DNA of 5,811 nucleotides, from positions 1 through 5,811 of the forward strand of contig JAJYLU010000144.1 in the NCBI GenBank assembly GCA_021787505.1. Direction: 5' to 3'. This stretch comes from Nitrospirota bacterium. GTDB taxonomy: Bacteria > Nitrospirota > Thermodesulfovibrionia > Thermodesulfovibrionales > UBA6898. Positions 1-4,490 of this stretch are shown in pieces. The notes under the pieces are model-generated. The model ran no database searches. It was not told the origin of the DNA and worked only from the letters and a program-made list of their open reading frames with translations. A program made the translations under genes and the position numbers. Each line of letters opens with the position of its first letter. The first letter of the stretch is position 1.

Positions 1-150
1 TTCGAGGTTGTCGAGTTCCCTCTTCACTCCCGAGGGGTTCTTCCTGAGCAGTTTCGCTATCTCGCGGACGTAGAACTTTTCGTCCGGACTATTCAGGAGC
101 AGTGAAAGGACATCTGCGCGTATGGACGATGAAAAAAGACTCTTTAGCAT
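1..150 (-). CDS. Winged helix-turn-helix transcriptional regulator, N-terminal part (runs off the left edge)
   Basis: The reverse strand reads MLKSLFSSSIRADVLSLLLN and continues through SPDEKFYVREIAKLL, RKNPSGVKRELDNLE to the window edge, 50 codons in all. The pattern is that of an ArsR/MarR-like winged helix: a first helix over SSIRADVLSLLL, then FYVREIAKLL and the recognition-helix region NPSGVKRELDNLE. Proteins with this type of opening often carry a nucleotidyltransferase or other domain after the winged helix. Whether that holds here cannot be seen because the rest is outside the window. The start at 150 is preferred because AAAGGA lies 5 bases upstream. An in-frame ATG at 156 would put the ribosome site directly against the start codon. 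A strong promoter faces the gene, so it probably begins its own transcript and may bind its own control region. Confidence 0.8.
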   Translation of the reverse strand, partial: MLKSLFSSSIRADVLSLLLNSPDEKFYVREIAKLLRKNPSGVKRELDNLE

Positions 151-167
151 TTTCATCCTTTCATACA

Positions 168-196
168 GTTATATACCAAAACTTTTCATTTGTCAA
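168..196 (-). promoter_or_regulatory. Sigma70-type promoter for the winged-helix gene
   Basis: On the reverse strand a perfect -35 box TTGACA (196-191) is followed by exactly 17 bases and then TATAAC (173-168), a 5 of 6 match to the -10 box. It is the best promoter in the window. The expected transcription start, near 161, leaves only about 10 bases before the ATG at 150, just enough for the AAAGGA ribosome site. The near-palindrome TTGTCAACAA (190-199, plus strand) covers the -35 box and could be an operator, which is inference. Confidence 0.75.
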
Positions 197-211
197 CAAA
201 AAAATTAAAAT
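183..211 (+). promoter_or_regulatory. Possible rightward promoter overlapping the leftward one
   Basis: TTTTCA (183-188; 4 of 6 matches), a 17-base spacer and TAAAAT (206-211; 5 of 6 matches) form a plausible sigma70-type promoter. Transcription would start near 218, upstream of the small ORF at 262. It lies across the leftward promoter, so RNA polymerase could occupy only one at a time. The region is AT-rich, so a chance match is possible. Confidence 0.35.
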
Positions 212-231
212 CCACAACAGATGATGCTCAT

Positions 232-278
232 TTGTAAACGATCATTTCAGGAGAACGGAAGATGCAAAATTGTAAACG
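232..278 (+). repeat. Two direct copies of TTGTAAACG, 38 bases apart
   Basis: TTGTAAACG occurs at 232-240 and 270-278. An inverted half, ATCGTTT, at 296-302 matches AAACGAT at 236-242. TTGTCAACA at 190-198 is a related word. The copies lie between the divergent promoters and the small ORF, where a regulator's binding sites would be expected. A spacing of 38 bases is not a whole number of helical turns, so cooperative binding on one face is not obvious. The role is unproven. Confidence 0.4.
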
Positions 279-447
279 TTATTCTTTAGACAACAATCGT
301 TTTGGAATTTGGAATGCCTGTTTTCATGAATTGGTCCTTTCTGTCTGCCGGACCCTCCGCTTGCGGCCTCGGCGGAGTTTGCAACTCCGTGTGAAAGACT
401 TCGACCCGGAGATTACTTTCCATCGCGAAAACCGTCTGATATACTGA
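262..447 (+). CDS. Possible small protein or leader ORF, 61 aa, no recognised family
   Basis: The ORF opens MQNCKRYSLDNNRFGIWNAC and ends NRLIY. It has a good ribosome site, AGGAG (249-253), 8 bases before the ATG, and a candidate promoter upstream at 183-211. Three cysteines fall in the first half and the second half is rich in arginine (RTLRLRPRRSLQLR). There is no clear signal peptide or membrane segment and I recognise no domain. Part of the 3' half coincides with DNA hairpins (355-389), and its end overlaps the promoter of the transporter gene (417-445), which lowers the odds of a conserved protein. It could be a translated leader for the transporter, a real small protein, or chance. The start signals are the main support. 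Confidence 0.3.
   Translation: MQNCKRYSLDNNRFGIWNACFHELVLSVCRTLRLRPRRSLQLRVKDFDPEITFHRENRLIY
355..389 (+). promoter_or_regulatory. Two overlapping, mutually exclusive hairpins upstream of the transporter
   Basis: CTCCGC (355-360) can pair with GCGGAG (372-377) across an 11-base loop. CGGAGTT (373-379) can pair with AACTCCG (383-389) across a 3-base loop. The two stems share bases 373-377, so an RNA could form only one at a time. Neither is followed by a run of T, so neither is an intrinsic terminator. They could be a leader switch in transcripts coming from upstream, or a short REP-like palindrome in intergenic DNA. Confidence 0.35.
417..445 (+). promoter_or_regulatory. Promoter for the MFS transporter
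   Basis: TTTCCA (417-422; 4 of 6 matches), a 17-base spacer and TATACT (440-445; 5 of 6 matches) make a sigma70-type promoter. The bases TGA just before the -10 box give an extended -10 (TGn), which compensates for the weaker -35. Transcription would start near 452, about 10 bases before the ribosome site at 462-468. Confidence 0.6.
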
Positions 448-461
448 AATCAGAGAGGCCG

Positions 462-468
462 AAAGGAG
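462..468 (+). promoter_or_regulatory. Strong ribosome-binding site, best spaced for ATG 477 and not the transporter ATG 482
   Basis: AAAGGAG ends 8 bases before ATG 477, the usual optimum, but 13 bases before ATG 482, which opens the transporter frame. The site therefore favours translation of the 16-codon ORF at 477-524. It is the strongest evidence that the transporter may start by a less direct route. Confidence 0.6.
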
Positions 469-476
469 ATTCGAAG

Positions 477-524
477 ATGAAATGGATCACCGAAAGAATA
501 AAGGGTCTCTCACCTCTGCCGTGA
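477..524 (+). CDS. Possible 15-aa leader peptide overlapping the start of the transporter
   Basis: ATG 477 opens a frame reading MKWITERIKGLSPLP and stopping at TGA 522-524. It uses the well-placed AAAGGAG at 462-468. The stop overlaps GTG 521-523, which is in frame with the transporter (GTGA overlap), an arrangement typical of translational coupling. If the leader is translated, ribosomes ending at 524 could restart at GTG 521 and make a transporter beginning just before NLGLTPDGRLLF. The alternative is that ATG 482 is the true start despite its long spacing, and this ORF is incidental. Confidence 0.35.
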   Translation: MKWITERIKGLSPLP

Positions 525-1780
525 AGAACCTCGGTCTGACTCCCGACGGCCGCCTGCTCTTCGCTACAAGGAGTTTCCGCCTTTTCGCCTACGGGTTTCT
601 GTCCGTGATACTTATGATCTATCTGGCCCGGATCGGCCTCTCGGAAACAAGGATCGGCCTTTTGTTCACTTTGACGCTGCTGGGCGATACAATCGTCTCT
701 CTGTGGATATCCACGGCCGCCGACCGGGTCGGCAGGCGGCGCATGCTCCTCACGGGATCGGCGCTCATGATTTTTGCGGGCGTCCTCTTTGCGGCAACCG
801 ACAATTTCGCGCTGCTCCTCCTCGCGGCGACAATCGGCATAATCAGCCCCAGCGGATATGAAGTCGGTCCCTTTCTTCCTATCGAGCAGGCCGCACTTTC
901 TCAGGTCGTTTCAAACGAGAAGCGCACTCTGATTTTTTCCTGGTACAACCTTCTCGGCTCTTTTGCTACTGCACTGGGGGCCTTATTCGGAGGGGGACTG
1001 ACAGAGCTGCTGCGCCACATGGGCATGCTCCCCATAGACAGTTATCGCGTGGTAGTTGCGGCCTATGCCGCTGCCGGTCTGGTCCTTTGTCTTCTGTTCA
1101 CGCGGCTTTCAAGCGCAGTTGAGATTTCTCATCCGCAGCCTTCCCCCGGCGAGGCGCGGGAGATACGACGGCTTTTGGGTCTCCACCGGTCAAAGCGGAT
1201 CGTTTTCAAGCTCTCCGGACTTTTTTCGCTCGATGCATTTGCAGGCGGCTTTGTTTTGCAGAGTGTTGTGGCTTACTGGTTTCACGTGCGCTTCAACGTG
1301 CAGCCCGCCTTGCTCGGGATTATCTTCTTCGGGGCAAATGTCCTTGCGGGGATTTCGGCCTTGACGGCAGCGTGGATTGCATCCCGCATCGGCCTCGTAA
1401 GGACGATGGTATTTACGCATATACCGTCCAATATACTGCTGATACTGGTCCCCCTCATGCCGAACCTTTCTCTTGCCGTCGCCATGCTGCTTTTGCGTTT
1501 CAGCATATCGCAGATGGACGTGCCTACGCGCCAGTCGTATACAATGGCAGTCGTCAGTCCGGATGAACGTTCGGCCGCGGCGGGTATAACAGGCATTGCA
1601 CGGACGACCGGGGCATCGCTCTCGCCCGTCCTCACCGGGCCTCTGATCGCCCGGGCGTCTCTTCTGAACGTTCCGTTTTTCCTTTCCGGCGGCCTCAAGA
1701 TCATCTACGATTTGATGCTGTACCGCAGTTTCCGGTCCCTGAGACCTCCGGAAGAAAAAGACGACTCCGCAGGCGCTTGA
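482..1780 (+). CDS. Major facilitator superfamily (MFS) transporter
   Basis: This is a 432-residue integral membrane protein, the usual length for a 12-helix MFS carrier. It would sit in the inner membrane and move a small solute by proton-coupled or similar transport; the substrate cannot be told. The MFS motif A is visible between helices 2 and 3 (GDTIVSLWISTAADRVGRRR, residues 68-87, core DRVGRRR at 81-87). A degenerate copy, ASRIGLVRTM (300-309), lies at the matching place in the second half. Hydrophobic helices fall roughly at 34-50, 57-78, 88-105, 108-126, 150-172, 189-208, 240-265, 276-298, 304-323, 328-345, 362-388 and 394-414. The hydrophilic stretch 211-238 is the central cytoplasmic loop. 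The start is uncertain: ATG 482 is far from the ribosome site, while GTG 521 (14th codon) overlaps a leader stop. Homologues of this type would be expected to begin close to LTPDGRLLF, which both allow. It has its own promoter at 417-445. Confidence 0.9.
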   Translation: MDHRKNKGSLTSAVKNLGLTPDGRLLFATRSFRLFAYGFLSVILMIYLARIGLSETRIGLLFTLTLLGDTIVSLWISTAADRVGRRRMLLTGSALMIFAGVLFAATDNFALLLLAATIGIISPSGYEVGPFLPIEQAALSQVVSNEKRTLIFSWYNLLGSFATALGALFGGGLTELLRHMGMLPIDSYRVVVAAYAAAGLVLCLLFTRLSSAVEISHPQPSPGEAREIRRLLGLHRSKRIVFKLSGLFSLDAFAGGFVLQSVVAYWFHVRFNVQPALLGIIFFGANVLAGISALTAAWIASRIGLVRTMVFTHIPSNILLILVPLMPNLSLAVAMLLLRFSISQMDVPTRQSYTMAVVSPDERSAAAGITGIARTTGASLSPVLTGPLIARASLLNVPFFLSGGLKIIYDLMLYRSFRSLRPPEEKDDSAGA

Positions 1781-1845
1781 ATCCTCATGTCCGCCGCTCG
1801 ACTCTGCGTTGTATCCGCTCTGGCGGAACCCCCAAGTCTTCGCGG

Positions 1846-1874
1846 TTGATAATTTTTCATGCACATGCTATCCT
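1846..1874 (+). promoter_or_regulatory. Promoter for the lipoprotein gene
   Basis: TTGATA (1846-1851; 5 of 6 matches), a 17-base spacer and TATCCT (1869-1874; 4 of 6 matches) with an extended -10 TGC directly before it. The expected transcription start is 1881, which is the A of the first in-frame ATG. The transcript would therefore be leaderless if that ATG is used, consistent with the absence of a ribosome site there. Confidence 0.5.
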
Positions 1875-1880
1875 TCGCTG

Positions 1881-2804
1881 ATGCTGAAAGAGAAAGTTTC
1901 TGTCCGCTGCCTGCCGTTCGTGAAAAGAATGTTCTTATCTTTATTGCTTGCGGCCGCTGCTGCATTGCTCACCGGATGCATCACCTTTCTGACCGAGATC
2001 AATGTCAAGGGCGACGGCAGCGGGACAATGGTTCAGACGATTACCCTAAACCCGGAGCAGATGAAAGAGGCGATGGAAGGCATTGCAAGGCAGATGGGCG
2101 CGACGACAGAAGCGAAAAAGGATTCCGAGAAGAGTCCCTCAAAAACACCTGAAGAGGGGCCGTTCAGGGAGAGCGACCTCAAAGGCAAAGCCGAAGACCT
2201 GGGTCCCGGGGTAACGTTTGTGTCGGCTGAGAAGATCGACACGAAGACCGCCGCCGGCGTCCGCGTTACCTATGCATTCAAAGACATCAATCAATTGTCC
2301 GTCAATCCCAAACCCGCGGCAGCGATGGGGACGGCAGGCGCCGGAGCTTCCTCCGAAGACGCCCTTAAATTTCGGCTGAAGCGTAAGCCGGACGGCAACG
2401 CCGTCCTGACAATCATCTTCGCTGGTTCAAAACCGGAGGCTGCGAAAGAACAGACCGCCACGCCGCAGCCATCTCCCGGGGAACCGGACGAGCAGATCGC
2501 CATGATGAAGCAGATATTTAAAGGTCTCCACATGGGCCTAACTGTTGATGTGGACGGCAAGGTTGTCAGAACGAACAGCCCCTATGTAGAAGGATCGAAG
2601 GTCACACTTCTGGACATCGATTTCGACCCGCTCCTATCCGACGAGAAGGGCTTCAAGGCCCTGAGCGCGAAGCTGGAAAAGGCAAAGGGAGATGACATAA
2701 AGACGATGGAGGCCCTGAAGGGGATCAAAGGCCTAAAGGTCCCAACGGGACCTGAGGTCTCGATTGAGTTCTCCCCGGAGAAACAGGTTCCTCAGCCAAA
2801 GTAA
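1881..2804 (+). CDS. Uncharacterised exported lipoprotein
   Basis: The protein (307 aa from ATG 1881) starts with a positively charged segment (KEK, VKR), a hydrophobic core MFLSLLLAAAAALL (17-30) and the lipobox LTGC, with the lipidated cysteine at 33. It should be anchored to the inner or outer membrane and face the periplasm. After the anchor comes INVKGDGSGTMVQTITLN (40-57), a beta-strand-rich opening seen in lipoproteins of the LppM/DUF3153 style; this likeness is by eye only. Charged, low-complexity linkers follow at 76-105 and 183-206 (rich in K, E, P, S), the second splitting the mature chain. The C-terminal part has VDVDGKVVRTNSPYVEGSKV (222-241) and ends EVSIEFSPE. No catalytic motif is visible. 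No start has a good ribosome site. GTG 1920 (cysteine 20) and ATG 1929 (cysteine 17) give more usual signal lengths; 1881 was chosen because the promoter points to it. Confidence 0.75.
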   Translation: MLKEKVSVRCLPFVKRMFLSLLLAAAAALLTGCITFLTEINVKGDGSGTMVQTITLNPEQMKEAMEGIARQMGATTEAKKDSEKSPSKTPEEGPFRESDLKGKAEDLGPGVTFVSAEKIDTKTAAGVRVTYAFKDINQLSVNPKPAAAMGTAGAGASSEDALKFRLKRKPDGNAVLTIIFAGSKPEAAKEQTATPQPSPGEPDEQIAMMKQIFKGLHMGLTVDVDGKVVRTNSPYVEGSKVTLLDIDFDPLLSDEKGFKALSAKLEKAKGDDIKTMEALKGIKGLKVPTGPEVSIEFSPEKQVPQPK

Positions 2805-2826
2805 GTCCGTTCTCTCGTTTTCCCCG

Positions 2827-3018
2827 ATGTCAAACGAAATGCCGTCTACTGCGACCGAAAAAGTCGAGGCCATCCAGTCCCTTGGAAAAAAACTGGGCAA
2901 GACGATCATTGCATTTTCCTGCAGGGACATCGGGGTCAGCCCGCTGAAAGATGATGAGCTCGCGCAGATCAGGGATACGGAGAAGAAGATGGGAGTTGCT
3001 CTGGTTGCGGTGAAGTAG
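2827..3018 (+). CDS. Small protein of unknown function, 63 aa
   Basis: From ATG 2827 the protein reads MSNEMPSTATEKVEAIQSLG, then KKLGKTIIAFSCRDIGVSPL, then KDDELAQIRDTEKKMGVALV and AVK. The composition is that of a real soluble alpha/beta protein: helix EKVEAIQSLGKKLG (11-24), strand KTIIAFSC (25-32), helix KDDELAQIRDTEKKM (41-55), strand GVALVAVK (56-63). One cysteine, C32, follows the central strand in the sequence SCRD. I recognise no family. It lies 22 bases after the lipoprotein gene on the same strand, so it may be the last gene of that transcript. No Shine-Dalgarno sequence precedes ATG 2827 or the alternative ATG 2839. Translation from further upstream, inside the lipoprotein gene, would need a TTG. 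The coding call rests on the sensible secondary-structure pattern, position and lack of a competing gene. Confidence 0.6.
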   Translation: MSNEMPSTATEKVEAIQSLGKKLGKTIIAFSCRDIGVSPLKDDELAQIRDTEKKMGVALVAVK

Positions 3019-3028
3019 GAAGACGGGA

Positions 3029-3769
3029 TCAGGGCTCGAAGAGCGAATCGGGCATGGGAGGATTGATCTTGTAAGTCTTCACCACCGTCTCCGCTATCTT
3101 GAATCCGCCCGCGAAATTAGTGATCCTGAAGGGGAACATTGTGCCGTCGACCTTCCGGAAGTCGGAGAACTCCGCAGACAGGGCGGTCGGCTTGCCGCCC
3201 GCCATCTCAAAATAGCCTGTTACTTTCACTATGAAGAAAGTATGGGTGTCGACATACACGTCCATTGGAGGACCCTCGCTGTCGGTCAGATGCAGGACCT
3301 CCACCTGTTTACCGTTTAGGTCCTCTTTTCCCTTGATGTCTATCGAATAAGCGTCCTTCAACAGTCCGTACGGCAGGTCCGAGTGCTTATACTGATACAC
3401 CATCGCAAGGAGGCTGTCTCCCTTTGCCTGCGAAAGAGGGAGGCCGTCCACTCCCCTGTACCCGATGTCGCCGTTTAATATCCTCGTCTCGGAAGACCGC
3501 TGATACTTCGTCTCCACCCGGAGCTTACGGGGCCGCTTGAGGAAGACCTCATAGGCGCCGTGCTCCTGACGCATTAAGGCCTCGATGCTTCCGGCTGCGT
3601 ACACACTCTTTAGCCCCTCGATGACATCTTTCCCGCCGTAGGCTGTGATAATCTTCGAGACAAGGGATTGGATATCTCCGGCTGCGCCGGCAGCCTCGGC
3701 GGCGGAAGAAACCCCGGCGGAACACGCTATAAAGAAGAAGGCAATCAGGACATAATGCACGTGTCTCAT
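3029..3769 (-). CDS. Secreted LolA-like (outer-membrane lipoprotein-sorting type) protein
   Basis: The 246-residue protein opens MRHVHYVLIAFFFIACSAGV, a Sec signal peptide with likely cleavage after SSA (21-23). The segment FIAC (13-16) is a weak lipobox lookalike, so lipidation is possible but less likely. The mature part starts with a helix ending in ITAYGGKDVIEGLKSV (41-56), the IxAxGG...LKS opening common to LolA/LolB-like and related periplasmic proteins. It continues as repeated beta-strand segments (SIEALMRQEHGAYEVFLKRP, KLRVETKYQRS) and ends EFSDFRKVDGTMFPFRITNF, a closing pattern typical of the group. Such proteins form a curved beta-sheet that binds lipid or lipoprotein acyl chains; the ligand here is unknown. 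Start ATG 3769 gives the proper signal peptide. A TTG at 3787 would add six residues. It lies 32 bases after the zinc-ribbon gene, probably on the same transcript, and converges with the 63-aa gene 10 bases away. Confidence 0.75.
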   Translation of the reverse strand: MRHVHYVLIAFFFIACSAGVSSAAEAAGAAGDIQSLVSKIITAYGGKDVIEGLKSVYAAGSIEALMRQEHGAYEVFLKRPRKLRVETKYQRSSETRILNGDIGYRGVDGLPLSQAKGDSLLAMVYQYKHSDLPYGLLKDAYSIDIKGKEDLNGKQVEVLHLTDSEGPPMDVYVDTHTFFIVKVTGYFEMAGGKPTALSAEFSDFRKVDGTMFPFRITNFAGGFKIAETVVKTYKINPPMPDSLFEP

Positions 3770-3775
3770 CTTTCC

Positions 3776-3781
3776 ATTATA
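3776..3781 (-). promoter_or_regulatory. Perfect -10 box just before the LolA-like gene
   Basis: The reverse strand has TATAAT at 3781-3776, six bases before ATG 3769. A transcript from it would start at or next to the start codon. No convincing -35 box lies 15-18 bases upstream (TAACCG at the 17-base position) and there is no extended -10, so its activity is doubtful. It may give the gene a second, leaderless transcript besides read-through from the zinc-ribbon gene. Confidence 0.3.
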
Positions 3782-3801
3782 TCCCAATTTGTCCAGGTCG
3801 G

Positions 3802-4299
3802 TTACCCGCTTTGAATATCATCTTCCTCGACTATGAGCAGAGGCAGGCCGCAATCCGGGCACTCCCGCGCATCTGCGCCCACAGGTGAACCGCAGGCCGG
3901 ACACCTTCCCTCCCTGATCAATTCCTTCGAGGTCCGGAATTCGGGGTTCACTTTCATCAAGTATTCCTCGATACTATCCTGCGCCCTTTCAAGGTCCTCC
4001 GGAGCGACCTTCAGCCGGCATTTGTCCCCGCAGCAGCCTTTCTTGCAGCCTGCATCGACATCGATAGTGCTTGGAATACCGGCATCTACGAGGGCTGCCC
4101 GCAGCTCGGTCAGCCAATTCAGGTCGCCCTCCCGGACCGCCACCGCGTCTTCAACGTTCTCCTCCTCGATCCGCTTTCTTTCCTCCTGAGCCTCCCTGTA
4201 TTCTTCGGGCGGTAGCAGGACAGCTCCGCAATCCGCGCATTTCCAGATATGCGGGAGGTACTCGGTTTCACAATTGGGACATATCTTGTTCCGGTTCAT
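3802..4299 (-). CDS. Double zinc-ribbon protein with a cysteine-bearing DUF2007-like middle domain
   Basis: The 165-residue cytoplasmic protein has 12 cysteines in three clusters. An N-terminal zinc ribbon has CPNC (7-10) and CADCG (21-25). A C-terminal ribbon has CPACG (133-137) and CPDCG (147-151). Between them, after an acidic helix with EERKRIEEEN (39-48), lies a ferredoxin-like segment NWLTELRAALVDAGIPSTID (61-80) resembling DUF2007 (putative signal-transducing) domains, which have a similar LxxALxxAGIP pattern. That domain is interrupted by GCKKGCCGDKCRLKV (84-98), where C85, C89, C90 and C94 could bind a third metal or form disulfides. It then closes with PEDLERAQDSIEEYL. ATG 4299 is used because it is the first ATG. 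A TTG at 4320 and a GTG at 4311 lie just upstream, and none has a ribosome site. Function is unknown; zinc ribbons suggest nucleic-acid or protein contacts. It is followed by the LolA-like gene. Confidence 0.75.
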   Translation of the reverse strand: MNRNKICPNCETEYLPHIWKCADCGAVLLPPEEYREAQEERKRIEEENVEDAVAVREGDLNWLTELRAALVDAGIPSTIDVDAGCKKGCCGDKCRLKVAPEDLERAQDSIEEYLMKVNPEFRTSKELIREGRCPACGSPVGADARECPDCGLPLLIVEEDDIQSG

Positions 4300-4341
4300 A
4301 GTTCGTGACACAGGGAGCAAATATATTCATTTTCGGAAGTC

Positions 4342-4347
4342 ATTATA
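4342..4347 (-). promoter_or_regulatory. Candidate -10 box for the zinc-ribbon gene in the AT-rich 4300-4400 gap
   Basis: TATAAT occurs on the reverse strand at 4347-4342, placing transcription near 4335, about 36 bases before ATG 4299. No good -35 box is present at the right spacing (CCTCTC at 17 bases). A second weak option on the same strand is TAATAT preceded by TGC and, 17 bases upstream, TTAAGC. The gap 4300-4490 otherwise holds only a purine-rich tract (4361-4374) and no terminator for the ABC-F gene. Confidence 0.35.
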
Positions 4348-4490
4348 AATATATTAGCAGAAGAGAGAGGAGAGCTTAAATAATAATTGAAATTGCGATG
4401 CGGGCAAGGCACATATTCCGAGGAGGTCCTTGTCTCCGGTGACGGGGAAGGGGGCTCCTGCCATATGTCGGAAGGTGAAGCAGCCGCCGG

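Noticed and set aside
301..314. Tandem TTTGGAA repeat (two copies)
   Set aside because: Only two 7-base copies in AT-rich DNA inside a possible ORF; too short to call a functional repeat.
1815..1828. TCCGC-TCTG-GCGGA hairpin after the transporter, as a terminator
   Set aside because: The stem is only five base pairs and no T-run follows directly. The TTTTT at 1853-1857 belongs to the spacer of the lipoprotein promoter and is too far away.
1190..1864. Long reverse-strand ORF (224 codons) opposite the transporter
   Set aside because: The translation is rich in charged and low-complexity residues with no domain pattern, and the plus strand carries an unmistakable MFS protein. It is a shadow of that gene's codon bias, as are the shorter reverse ORFs within it.
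1859..2152. Plus-strand ORF overlapping the start of the lipoprotein gene
   Set aside because: The overlapping frame gives a proper lipoprotein signal and lipobox. This frame gives histidine-, cysteine- and arginine-rich sequence with no pattern.
3767..3787. TTG 3787 as the start of the LolA-like gene
   Set aside because: It adds six residues before the signal peptide and has no ribosome site. ATG 3769 yields a standard Sec signal.
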